A DNA stretch of 64,000 nt from Symsagittifera roscoffensis (lineage: Eukaryota > Xenacoelomorpha > Acoela > Convolutidae), in assembly GCF_963678635.1 (NCBI RefSeq), contig NC_087068.1, positions 39,209,649-39,273,648 on the forward strand. Direction: 5' to 3'. This document shows, one piece after another, positions 22,464-32,489 of the stretch (position 1 is its first letter; each line of letters opens with the position of its first letter). A program made the translations under genes and the position numbers. Below the pieces are notes generated by a model. That model did no database searches, was not told the DNA's origin, and saw only the letters and a program-made list of their open reading frames with translations.

Positions 22464-23184
22464 TTAATGATCATCATCGAATCCTGGCTTAATCTTGAGC
22501 TGCCTGCTGAAATTGGGCAGTTCCCATTCCAACACTTCGTCTAACACAAGCATGTGTATTGAATGATCTTTCAATCCTCTGATGGCGTTTGAGATATCTG
22601 AAAACACTGCAAGCAATACTGACCGAAGTTGTCTCAGATTCCTTGTTTCCACTTCGCGATTTGTGGCAGGTTTGATCACATCAGATTTCTCTTCTGACCA
22701 AACACGAATTTCAATCCGTCCGAGAGGTGTGCAATTCCCGAGGATAACACTAAAACTGGCTTCGGAGTTATCTTCTGGAACCCGCCTTCTTTCAACACGT
22801 CCTCAACCTCGCCTACGGACTCCAGAACGTCTTTGATTGCAGGCCACACCGCAGCTTCTGCCGTTGCTGGGTCTCTGAGTCTGCTCAGGAGACCTCTGCT
22901 GTGAAAGTGATCATTGATGCCGGCAAAAACGATCGTTATCGGAATCATCACTGTTTGCTGTTGAGCCCGATTGCCATTTATATGGATTGCATCCAATTAT
23001 CACGTCGAGCCAGAACAAGGACTTGGAGGTGTTCACAAAGTCCGAGCTCACAATCACTAGTATCTTCGCCTTTAACATTTCTGCGTTGTCGTAGGCAGCG
23101 AAGATGATCTTGTCTACTTTGAACTTCAATTAGTTCTGCATCACCTTCTTGTGTTACTTGCTTCGGATAAGCTTTCTCCTTCAA
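22464..23184 (-). pseudogene. Frameshifted fragment with possible SGNH/GDSL-hydrolase-like motifs
   Basis: Three minus-strand frames follow one another in different phases (23129-22911, 22996-22676, 22679-22464). The first has KAKILVIVSSDFVNTSKSLF, where a buried strand followed by a Ser-containing turn resembles SGNH block I. The second has PITIVFAGINDHFHSRG; the strand plus G-x-N-D is the signature of SGNH block III. The third ends GFDDDH. Two frameshifts break the gene. SGNH folds carry ester hydrolase or acetyltransferase activity, and some retroelements encode one. The assignment is inference from short motifs only. The fragment lies directly against the right end of the tandem array and in the same orientation. 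Confidence 0.35.
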
Positions 23185-23714
23185 ATAAGCTGGAGGCGCT
23201 CATACCTGTTTAAACATCCTCACATGTTGCCCAGTGGGTGCCCGTTTTGTCGATAATCTTCCCGGTCTCTCCTCTCTGGTTTGCTCGCTGTGATTCTTCC
23301 CTACATCTTGCAATGGTTCGGCATTCACAGGACTCATGGTGTTGTTAGAGGCGTTTCCTCAAGGTCAGCGAACCGTAATGCTGTCGTAGAGCTGTAGTTG
23401 ATTTATGCCGCTATCAACCAGTCCACTCCTACGATCGAGTAAAGTCCATTTACTGTCAATCTCGCGCCATTCAGCATTCTCATTGCGTCAGCTGCAAATC
23501 CTGCTGTCTGAAGGTTCAATTCCAGTAAATCCTGCTTGCATATGTGCCAAGGAGAAGGCATTGTTCTTGACCACATCAGGGAATTTCTATCTGGACGTTG
23601 CTCTACTTGCTCGCACTCGTCGTCGTATTGGATCTGGAGGTGCCTGAGGTCCCGTCCGTCTGATTAACTGGTCCTAATCTTAGTCGGGGATGATTGGTCC
23701 TTCTCGCTGGTGCT
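23185..23714. other. Degenerate stretch without a supported ORF
   Basis: About 530 bp between minus-strand ORF remnants. The composition is like the flanking decayed coding sequence, but no frame longer than about 80 codons fits the block's orientation. Probably part of the same decayed unit. Confidence 0.3.
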
Positions 23715-24480
23715 TCACCCTGTCGATCTAATAAGTCTCACTTTTTTTCTTGAGCTCTGCATTACTTGCGGAACGGCTGGGATTGATCCCAAGCGTGTCT
23801 CCAGATTAAGCGGCACAAAAGATGAAATTGCCGGCACGATAGTCGCTTCATCACCGTAGTGATCTATGAGGTTCTCAAGTTCAGCAACACTCTCACTAGA
23901 CCATCGCTCAATATCAAATGTGACGCTCCTATGGGTGATTGCTGCGTGTTCATCTCTGGTCTCCAAGTTGATCTAGTGAAACAAGCTTGCATGTCTGTCT
24001 GTCTGTCTGTCTCCAGGATCCTGGGAAGCTGTGTTTGATCTGATTAATCTTCTGTATGTCTAGCCCACGCGACAATTTCTTTATCCGCATCTCCCTGATC
24101 TTCCTCTTTGTCATTGTAGCAGCTCCTATCCTCCTTAACAATTCTGAGAAGAGCTCTACTCTGCCAGTATCATAAATTGTTCCATAGGGTGCAGTCACCA
24201 CAGAACCTAGCGCAATCCTGATGGCCATGAGTTGACCAGCGGCTTCCACTAGCTGCCTCTTCGTTTTTCCCACAACTGGATCACCTAGAGTGTCGCTTGG
24301 GTCCCGCATTGTCACTCCACCGAGTCCAGTTGGGACTGGCACTTCCATTGTTTGACTTAGTTCGCAAGGCATCAGAAGCTCCATCAGCAATCGCATACGG
24401 GGAACGCGTCCTGCTGGTAACGGTCGTTCAGTTTTTGCTATTCCAAATTGTTCAGTTTGCTCCTTATACTCCTGCCTCAC
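23715..24480 (-). pseudogene. Two adjoining minus-strand ORFs, unidentified
   Basis: The first frame runs 24480-23950 (176 residues, starts MRQEYKEQTEQFGIAKTERP) and contains a helical region LVEAAGQLMAIRIALGSVV and a basic segment MTKRKIREMRIKKLSRG. The second, 23966-23715 (83 residues), overlaps it by 17 bases in another phase. Together they may be one broken gene. The character suggests a structural or nucleic-acid-binding protein; no family is recognised. A TGTC microsatellite lies in the overlap region and could be the source of a frameshift. Confidence 0.35.
23992..24012 (+). repeat. (TGTC)5 microsatellite
   Basis: Five tandem TGTC units inside the decayed ORF region. Confidence 0.9.
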
Positions 24481-24541
24481 GCATTATATCTCGTGTCCTT
24501 AATTTTTATTGCAGTCCCCAAACAGTCTCCTCCACATATCT

Positions 24542-24978
24542 CTATCTTCTTTGGTTCTGGCCAAGGTTTCCTTCACTCGGTCCAACTCCTGTCTCGTCTC
24601 GATCAGATCTTCGAGTAGAGGCATCGAGGAGTGGCTGGGAGAGGCATCTTTCCAGGTTGGTACGTCCTCCTGATGCCAAACCGGGATTCGTGCGCCGAAT
24701 CCCTCCCAAGAGCGCTCCTTTTATCCATATCATAACCCACCGACTTGGGCGTTCCAACACTCCTGGCTTGCCCTAAGCTAAGCTGCCATCAGGAAGACTT
24801 CCGTGGGGCTGTCCCCACGGTTATCCAGCCATAGGATGTTCGTCAGAGCAGCCGCCATTATGACTACATCCGGGTCATCCTGGGCGCAGTCTGTTTCCAG
24901 TTCTCTACGATAGAGCTCGTCTATGACTGGCCCCACGTAGACCTCGGCTAAATCCATCAGTTCATCAAGATTGTCCAT
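24542..24978 (-). pseudogene. Small minus-strand ORFs, unidentified
   Basis: One frame at 24978-24778 (66 residues, MDNLDELMDLAEVYVGPVID) is acidic and starts with a well-formed ATG. It could be the N-terminus of the ORF series that continues leftwards. A second at 24760-24542 (72 residues) is Arg/Gly-rich. A stop and a frame change separate them. No family recognised. Confidence 0.3.
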
Positions 24979-25328
24979 TCTAGAGCGTTTCGTTTACTGA
25001 ATACGATAAATTGACTTCGCAACAAATTGAAGATCAAAAATTAAATTGATCAATCAGGATCTAGAAACAAGGTCAAGACTATCTCATCTGTCATCATTGC
25101 GCCAAATTCATATTAAAACATATTTAAAAAGATTTTGATCTGAAGATTTATTAAAATTCAATTCAATCTAAAACTTTGGAAACTGATCTAAGTTAGAAAT
25201 ATTGTTGGAGCATTTTTGGTCACTAGCCCTTTCAAACCCAAGATTCTAATAACCTAATAACAAAAAAAATTTCACATCCTACGCTCAACCTACACTCAAC
25301 CTAAACTCAGATAGTGTTTTTTATGTAA
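24979..25328. other. AT-rich gap in the ORF block
   Basis: About 350 bp, much more AT-rich than the ORF remnants on both sides and without frames. It may be an untranslated or regulatory part of the mobile unit, placed just before the MDNLDEL start codon in minus-strand orientation. I found no terminal repeat in it. Confidence 0.3.
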
Positions 25329-25770
25329 TTATATTTCATTGTTAGTATCCGAAAAGATTACATGTATCATCGCGTACAGCTGCCGAGGAAGCAGTCGTTC
25401 TCTATTGGGGTCATACACCGTAAGAGACAGTTCTTTCACTCCACTTTCCACGAAGAAATCTCTTGGTCTCGTCAGGGAAAAAACCAAATCTTCAGGATCC
25501 ATGTGCACGTTTTGCTTCTCCGTTGCCCTCGTCAACAAGAAGCATAAGCACTTCCCTGAGATCTTCGGAGCCGCTTATGGCAAAGCCACTACACCCTCTA
25601 TTCCTGGTCGTTGCTTCCATAAAAACTCTGTTTTTGTACTGTCTACTAAAATCGGCTGCTAATGCTGTTCTAAAACTCGTGTCCGCGGTGATAGCTATTG
25701 CACACGTCCTGTCCGCATAAATAAAAGCACTGTCTGTTAGTATTAAACTAGTTGAGTTTTCACTTGGCAA
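25329..25770 (-). pseudogene. Unidentified ORF broken by one frameshift
   Basis: The minus-strand frame 25770-25492 (MPSENSTSLILTDSAFIYAD...) passes near 25535 into the frame 25538-25329 (...MDPEDLVFSLTRPRDFFVES...), which ends at a TAA. The two pieces read as one protein of about 145 residues with a single indel. I recognise no domain. Confidence 0.4.
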
Positions 25771-26397
25771 GTTAAAATATGACTCTACTACTCTTCCTAT
25801 GTCTGGTTCCCTAGGCTTTCATCTGTTTCTGTCTCTAAATCACCTATTTCTCTTGTAATTTTGAATTTTATTTATATATAATTTTTCAGGGTCGGTAAGA
25901 TCTACCCCCGTCCCCGGACAAAAACATCCATCGACGTCCTCGTCGATCATATACCGGATATTAAGTTAAGGTTGGACGCAGTAATGAACAGTGGCCCTTT
26001 CTGTGCTGCCCAGCAAGGATCATGTATGTCTTTTTGTATTTCATACTCTCGCGGTCTACGTCCTGAATCGTAACACTGGTTTATCTAGGGTCTGACGTCA
26101 GTTTGATCAATCACTCCAATACGCGCAGGTTCGTCAATTTTTGCTTGTAAGTCTGCTGCTGTTCGTCGTCAAATTCAACTTCAATTTCAGACCGATCGTC
26201 GATCCATTCTTCGGATTACACTTCTTTGCGGGTCTTGTCCTGTCCTTTTTTAATGTCTGGGTCGAAAAAGGTAGATCTGGTTCCATGTTCTTGGGAACTT
26301 CTATCTGCTCGAGATTTTTCCAGTCCTCTTCTGCATAGGGTAAAATTTCTTCATCCGCCTAAATTATATCATTAGGATTCTGATCTAAAGGGCTTGT

Positions 26398-26688
26398 TCA
26401 TTCTTCCAGTGTCTCATTCTCATCGTAATTTTCACTGGTGCCTTTCTCATTGACTTTGCAAGCAGGGTCAATCATCAAGTAATCAACCTCCTCCTTGGCT
26501 TCAGGTATACACCAGTCTTCTGTATATGAGCTATGTGGTTCAATGTTTTCAAAGTTCGCAGTTCGGCCGTTACTCAGTCTGTAGATACGTCCCCTCTGAT
26601 GGACTTCCGTTATCATGAATGGTCCACTCCATTTCTTTAGGAGTTTCTTCGTTCCCTTCGGTGGGATAACTTGCTGAAAAACCCACAC
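26398..26688 (-). pseudogene. Ty3/gypsy-type integrase, C-terminal part
   Basis: The minus-strand frame of 96 residues has the chromatin- and DNA-binding end of a retroviral-type integrase: MWVFQQVIPPKGTKKLLKKW then SGPFMITEVHQRGRIYRL and NGRTANFENIEPH. This matches the pattern K-G-x-x-K-h-x-x-K-W-x-G-P-(F/Y) followed by Y-x-h and N-G-(R/K) known from Ty3/gypsy pol. An acidic tail follows. It is separated from the catalytic core at 27.0-27.5 kb by about 350 bp of frame-broken sequence. Confidence 0.75.
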
Positions 26689-27039
26689 GTAGTCTCCTAC
26701 TAAGTAAGTTTTTGCACCAGTTGTTTTCTAATCAAACTTCTTCCTCTGCCTCGCCTGAGCTTGTTGTGTATTGCATCTACGAAAAATCGTTTAGCTCCTG
26801 CTGACGTCTGATCCCATCTCTTACAGAGACTTATGGTGACGTCTTCTTTCCTTCATACTCCAGTTAAAGGAAAGTCAGGGGTATGTCCAGTGAGTATCAT
26901 GTGAGGCCTATCACCTGTGGTGGAAAATTGCGTACTGTTGTAAGCTCCCATTACTTGTGGCAAATATCTATCCAAATCAGTCATGTATAGGTAACGATAC
27001 ACCTTCAACATCGAAACCGCAGTGCTATTTGTTGTTCTA

Positions 27040-27750
27040 CTAAGCCAATCGTCTGGGATGGTAACTCATAGAGCGGGTCTGGGCTACATGAGAACGTCTT
27101 ATGAGCTCCTTAGTAAGCTCCCCCACAAAAGCAGTTTTACTGTCTGATCGGAATGTCATCGGGCACCCGTGTCTGGATATCCAAATATTGATCAGATGAT
27201 TGCACGTCTCCTCATCTGAGGATGTTATGCAGGCACATGCTCTCAATACTTTTTGAAGTGGTCCATCATCTCAAAGACCTGCTTGTAACCCTTGTCTGTC
27301 ATACATATCTTCTGATGATCAATCTGCATCACTTCTTTGAACTCGGATAACTCGATTGACTGTAATGGGAATCGCAATTTGGAAGGATCTTTCACTTGTT
27401 GGCATGACCGACATGCAGTCACCCACTTCTCGCATGCTTTTTTCGTTCCAGGCAAACCAAAGCGTTTCAAGATCCTCTGACAAACTTTATCGAGTCCTTC
27501 AAGTCCCATCTGATTATGTGACCTGAATAAGAAAACCCGTTTGATAGATTTGCGGCAACACTATCGCGCTAAATTTGCACAGGAACTTGTCCTCTTCTCT
27601 CATTTTGCATGCAACGGTCCCACCCTTTTTCAGATATAACCGTCCATCCTTCTGCATATAGTACTTTCTCAAGATCCGGTAGCTATCTTCTTCCAGATAT
27701 CCTTTTTCTGTTGCCCCATTTTTGATCCACCTTTTCAAGCTATTTGTCAT
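27040..27750 (-). pseudogene. Ty3/gypsy-type integrase, zinc-binding and catalytic core parts
   Basis: Three minus-strand frames in series. 27750-27514 covers the region before the integrase (KDGRLYLKKGG). 27509-27243 has the second half of the HHCC zinc finger (ACEKWVTACRSCQQVKDPS) and the first catalytic Asp (VMQIDHQKI). 27246-27040 has the second Asp region (WISRHGCPMTFRSDSKTAF), with Ser-Lys where family members usually have Asp-x-G. Phase changes between the pieces and a stop before the third acidic residue show that the gene is dead. Confidence 0.75.
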
Positions 27751-28069
27751 TAGCTAATTTCTCTGCATTCTTAGTAAGTCCGAGAGTCTGTATCTCGCCT
27801 TCATGTATGTCATATTCCATTTTAACACACCAAATCTTTGGCAATGACTTTGTGTCCTGTTTGAATGATTCGGGGTCAATTCTGACTACTTCCTTTTGCG
27901 GTAATAGGCTCATCAAACGTTTTGACACCGTTATCATCTCCAAGTCATCTGCCGCGTTATCAAAGTCTTTATCACTCGGAAACTGGTAATGATCACTAGC
28001 AGGGTCTTGATACACCTCCCTGTCCAAGTCTCCTGCCCGAGTGTCCACCAGCAATGTGTGGATCGCCAA
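27740..28069 (-). pseudogene. pol segment upstream of integrase, unidentified
   Basis: The 109-residue minus-strand frame starts MAIHTLLVDTRAGDLDREVY, is acidic in the middle and runs into the integrase zinc-finger region. It sits where the RNase H-integrase linker of a Ty3/gypsy pol would be. No RNase H motif can be seen. Confidence 0.45.
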
Positions 28070-28169
28070 CTCTGTTAATTCAGATCCTGCTGAATTCCTG
28101 CCTGATTAGGTGTCAACTTTCATTTTCCTCGAGGTTTGGTCAACAGATGAGTGTAAGATTCTGATGTGC

Positions 28170-28575
28170 ATGATCTACTCATCAATCTAAGCTCCCCGTA
28201 CAAAATCTCCGGACCAAATTTTGTCCACCTGGTCTTGCCCATCCGCAAATCCGCTTTCTTCAGTGTCCGACTCCCCGGACAATTTTTTTTGCTCCGAGTT
28301 TTTTTACTCGACTTTTATCAGTCGTTGATCAGGCGCCTCAAAAGTGACTGTCTTCTTCTGAGTCCCGATCTCTGGTTCTTTCGTCTTATACGATGTTCTC
28401 ATTAAAATGCTTTGAGGAATTGAGGAAACTAGTTGCTGAACCTTTGTCCTACAATCTCTTTAATTTTCCTTGTTTAGCGTCTTGATGGTGTTATGCGTAC
28501 TCTCGCACTGACTGTCAACGATGCCATGGCTGCTGTCCATTCAGGATCATCTATTGTCAATTCTCATTCCAATAA
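28170..28575. other. Broken pol sequence where the RT core should be
   Basis: No frame survives on the minus strand, and none of the RT landmarks (the YxDD box, RNase H acidic residues) can be found between 28,070 and 28,575. Most of RT and RNase H appears deleted. Confidence 0.4.
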
Positions 28576-29026
28576 TCAACCCAGCATCCGCATCACTTCT
28601 GGCGAGACTTGCACCCTTTTATCTAGCAATTTGTAAGTAATATTAGGTAAGCGTCCTTTGTGGTCACCGCTTTCAGGTAGCAAAATAGTAGCTGTCACCT
28701 TTTCTCTTTGGCCATGACAATCCCACAAACTCAAGGTGACTTCAAGGATTCTATCATGTCGTATTCGAGCAGCATTTTTATTTCCGCTCGCCACGCCTCC
28801 TCCCTGTGAGAATAGCGTCTTCTTATATTTCGATCTCGTGCTCGCCGAAATTACAACAACCAATATCGGCTTTATATTTTGAAAAAACATCTGCTGGATT
28901 TAAAACTGAGTTTAGCAACTCAAACTCTCCCTCCCCTATATTGCCTACTAAATATTCTATCTCCGGCAGAACTGGTTTATTAAACTCTAACTCATATAAC
29001 GAGGGGGTTTCGGAAAATTCGAGCAT
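28576..29026 (-). pseudogene. Reverse transcriptase N-terminal remnant
   Basis: Minus-strand frames 29026-28823 (ending NPADVFSKYKADIGCCNFG, EHEIEI) and 28890-28576 overlap in different phases. The first matches the RT entry region of Ty3/gypsy elements, where a D-x-G-x(5)-H-x-I-E pattern precedes the fingers. In a third phase the next stretch shows EIKMLLEYDMIESLKSP, the region just before the first RT motif, with several stops. Motifs beyond that point are missing. Confidence 0.6.
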
Positions 29027-29415
29027 CTCGATAAGCCGTCATCTCTTTCAAATTTCTTTGAGTATATTTTTAAAAAAGATTTCAATTCATTAATCTTTTT
29101 TAAAGACAAAACTTCATTTGCGTGAGTTGGACAGTCGTATATTCGATGCTTCTTCAGGTTCGGCGTTTCTTCATAGTCCGATCTCATTAGCAAAGTGTAG
29201 CCCAATTTCGTTCCACGGTGGATTGAAACCGTTGTGTCCAGTGTATTCAAAAAAACACTCGCACACAGCCCGTTTCCTGTGACGTAAAAGTTCCGGCCTA
29301 AAACCACCGAACTTTGACTGTTTGGGTCTGGTACCAGACAGAACTGCTTAGTATCACTCAAGGGGTCTAATTTTCGCATCCTAAAAATTGCTACTACTGC
29401 CTGCCTGGGCTGCAA
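28987..29415 (-). pseudogene. pol segment between protease and RT
   Basis: The 142-residue frame (MQPRQAVVAIFRMRKLDPLS...) has the beta-rich NGLCASVFLNTLDTTVSIHR with GTKLGY, typical of the dUTPase-like or linker region between aspartic protease and RT in Ty3/gypsy elements. Its end (SFLKIYSKKFERDDGLSRC) leads into the RT remnant. Confidence 0.5.
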
Positions 29416-29436
29416 TTTTTTTTCTGTCTAAAAAAT

Positions 29437-30099
29437 TTATATCTTGTTCTCATCACTTATTATTCTATTTACTTGTTGCTTAGAATACTTCCTGTCTGGG
29501 TTCCTAATCTTTATCAGTCCATTATTGAGGTCTGACATCACTTCGAATTTTCTGACGAAAACACGACCCAGGATGAACTGATCCGAGTCATCCAGATTCT
29601 TCACCACGATAAAACTCATCCATAAGTTCCGTCCTCCCATCTGGAGGACAATTATTGGAGTTCTGCTGGCGAAGTAGATAGCTCCGCGATTGGCGGCAGC
29701 CAATCTTAAGTTCGTGGGTATCAGGTCTTCCTTGGTGAAATCCATCCTTTCTTATGTCTTCATCGACAATACACTGACTAGTGCTCCTCTGCCTAGGAAG
29801 CCTGTTACTCCGATTTTCTTTCTATCGATGTCTAGCAGATGTGCAGTCATATCTGCTTGCGATCCAATGTGTACCGCATCTTGTTCCATCATGGCGTCAT
29901 GGCCAATTCTACGGACCTTCAGATCTTCTCGACCAAAATATATCTGTCCTATTTGGTCATTATCTGTCGTGACGTAAGTCACGGTATAAATACTAATCCC
30001 ATCCGCATTGAGCATCACTTGATATGGTCCGTTGAACTTCCACGTTACGCCGTGTAGTTTCAATCTTCGAGTGCGACCCGCCGTTAACAAGACTGACAC
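29437..30099 (-). pseudogene. Retrotransposon aspartic protease with lost active site
   Basis: Two frames in series: 30099-29752 and 29745-29437. Near the end of the first is GVTGFLGRGALVSVLSMKT. Family members have (L/F)-x-D-(T/S)-G-A followed by V-S-V-(I/L) here, so the catalytic D-T-G triad reads G-R-G. The second frame has the flap and C-terminal part (VLQMGGRNLWMSFIVVKNLD, then FILGRVFVRKFEV, where I-L-G is the conserved second motif). A stop or frame break lies between the two. An inactive protease. Confidence 0.65.
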
Positions 30100-30196
30100 A
30101 GCGCTCAGATCAGTGCGTGGCTCTGCCTGTCTCAGATAATCGGCATTAATGTCAACTGCATCATGGTGAACTACGAAGGTCTACTCAGATTCCTAA

Positions 30197-30866
30197 TTAC
30201 CTGATGATCTGCCAACGAGGCGGTCGACTGTATCCTGCTTCTTTGTGGCACCATCCCTTCATGATCAAACTTCTCGCTGCCTTCGTTGCTACTACTTCGG
30301 ATACTTCAAAGGCATTGAGTTCATCCTGAGTTATTTCGTTCTCCAGTTCAAACTTGACCTTTTGTTCAATTTTCCTTGTCTTCAACTCCTGTCGAACTCT
30401 ATTCAGGCATCTCTTGCTGCTGCTTTAATTCTTAAGTAGCCGGTCTTAAAGTCGTTAGCTGCGGTTTCAGGCACTGTTTCATTCTTTTCTTCTAGCACGA
30501 CTTGCATGTTCTTCGTAGCCAGCTCCTGCGGTTTCTCTTTCCTCCGTGCTCCCCCTCGCTCCTCAAGCGTGCTTTGCTGGCTTTAACGCCTGACAAAGCC
30601 TCGTCATGCCTTTGGTGCTTGTTTTCCGCCACAGCATCGCAAAAATGTTGGCAATCTGATTTAAAATGACCCTCCAGGTTTCGAAAGAAACAACTGGTGC
30701 CGAATTTTGCAATCACTCCTCTCATAAAATTCTTATGTTCGATTTCTGACGCGTCTCTATGTTCGAGGGTAAAACCAATCGCTGTCATGCCCTGTTTATA
30801 GGTTGGGCATGCTGATACATGATTGTCTGTGGAACTGCATTTTTCACAAGAGCGTCTCTTGTCCAT
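30197..30866 (-). pseudogene. gag nucleocapsid region with two degenerate CCHC knuckles
   Basis: Frame 30866-30492 contains CEKCSSTDNHVSAC, a CX2CX5HX3C version of the retroviral zinc knuckle, and CFFRNLEGHFKSDC, where the second Cys of the expected CX2CX4HX4C is Arg. Basic Arg/Lys-rich sequence follows. Frame 30385-30197 continues downstream in another phase. The order gag, knuckles, protease on the minus strand is normal for Ty3/gypsy. Confidence 0.65.
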
Positions 30867-30988
30867 GTCATCCCTGGGAGTTTACCAGTTATTACCTTGG
30901 CTTACATGTTCATTGTTAAAGTTGCCGTAATTGTTTCTAAAATAGCCTGATCTCATCGGAGGCTTCAGCAATATATATTCCTTGGACT

Positions 30989-31291
30989 TCAGTCGCAGCC
31001 CTTCCATCGTAGGTGCTTTCGTTGAAAGAGATGTGTAGCCTTCTTCACACCATCAATGAACTTAGAAGCTACTGCCAAGTTCATCCTGATGTTTGACTCT
31101 CTCGGTTGACTACGACTTCTCAGCATTTCTAAGTCATCCAAGAATTTGTCTATGGTTTCATCTTCACGTTGCCTTCGTTTCTCGAAGTGCATCATTGCTT
31201 GTTGCCCTTGCACTCTCGAGCCGAAGCGATTCAACAGTATCTCGAAGATTTTCTCAGCTGTGTGCCGCTGATATTGCTTTTTGGCCATCAC
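30989..31291 (-). pseudogene. gag capsid fragment
   Basis: The 100-residue frame has the helical pattern of retrotransposon gag capsid: KIFEILLNRFGSRVQGQQAM, then FEKRRQREDETIDKFLDDLE and LRSRSQP. The stretch F-x-x-R-x-Q-x-x-x-E-x-I-x-x-(F/Y)-x-x-x-L is characteristic of gag in Ty3/gypsy elements. Confidence 0.7.
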
Positions 31292-31564
31292 GCAATTCAG
31301 GGCTGTACCTACAAGTTTCTAGTGAGTGCAGTGCATTTTTTTCTTTCTGTCAAATCTTCTTCCCTAAAATGCAGCTTCGTGACTGTTATCCAGGTATCTA
31401 TAGAACTGTAAGATTCATCCTTATAACACCTTGGTTTCTTGAACACCTTTTCAGGTTTCTCGCTGCACTCATTGGTCCTAGACAACCTTGTAAGAAAATT
31501 CTCTTCAGGGGATCGACCGCTCTGGCTATTGATGTTGCTTCCAGTGTAAATCCCGCCTGATCGT

Positions 31565-32485
31565 TCATGTCTGTTGTTCGAGGCTCTGGAACTTCCCTCC
31601 TGTCCGAGTAGCTGGGCTGAGTTCTTCTCTAGTTCGAGTGAATCCAGTTTGCCGAACCACCTTTTCCATTCGCATGTGCGTCTCGCGTGGGTCGTTTGTT
31701 CGAGATTGGCCTAGTGCCAAAAGAGCCTCCTCGGATATTCGTGGGAATTCTACGCTGGTGACTCCCAGTGATGTTGCTGGATGAGTTACCCCTTCCTCTT
31801 GTGGACCCATAGGTCCATCCTCTGTTTGGATGCTCGTTGAAGTTCAGTCTCGGCTCTCTGATAGCCTCTCTCGAGTGTGTTCCTTCATTTCTAGATCCGC
31901 TCCTATTCCCAGGAGGCCATTCAATCTATCCGTTATGGTCTGAGTGAATCTTTCAATCATTGCGTCAATCCTGGTATCGAGAGTCTCAATAGTTTGCTCT
32001 TGTTGACTCCGAAGTTGCTCCAGGTCAGCCCTCAATCGTTTCTCTCTCTCTCTCTCTCTCTTCAGCTTCACGCGTCATTCCCGACAAGTTTCTGGACAAG
32101 TGCTCATCGGTCCTTTCCTTTAAGCGTTTTTCGCTTTTACTCACCTCCTGTCTATTGCGATTTATTTCATCCCGAAGCTTTCTTTCTCATTATGAGCTGA
32201 TCTTTCTAGTTCACTCATTCTTATTGACATCTATTCATTCTGTTCACTCATACTATCCACAACCCTGGTGAATGCTTCTTCCATTGATGCTCCATTGTCC
32301 ACCAATGGAGTCACTATTGGTGGCGTCACCTTGTTCGTGCTGGGCAGTTTAGTGCTGGTCGAAACTCGCGCTCTTCCTCTCTGTCTCGAAGGTCACTCAT
32401 AAAACGCCTCTAGTTCCCCTAGTGTGGTTCCTGATCTGTTTAACCTAGTCGATTCTGATTGCATGTCCGAATTGGTCATTTTCAT
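31565..32485 (-). pseudogene. gag N-terminal region, degenerate
   Basis: Minus-strand frames 31810-31565 and 32071-31844 (coiled coil, LRSQQEQTIETLDTRIDAMI) and a start near 32485 (MKMTNSDMQSESTRLNRSGT) form the polar, coiled-coil N-terminal part of gag. It is interrupted by several stops. A (CT)n tract lies inside. Confidence 0.5.
32041..32060 (+). repeat. (TC)10 microsatellite
   Basis: Twenty bases of alternating TC inside the gag remnant, encoding Arg-Glu repeats on the minus strand. Confidence 0.9.
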
Positions 32486-32489
32486 GAAC

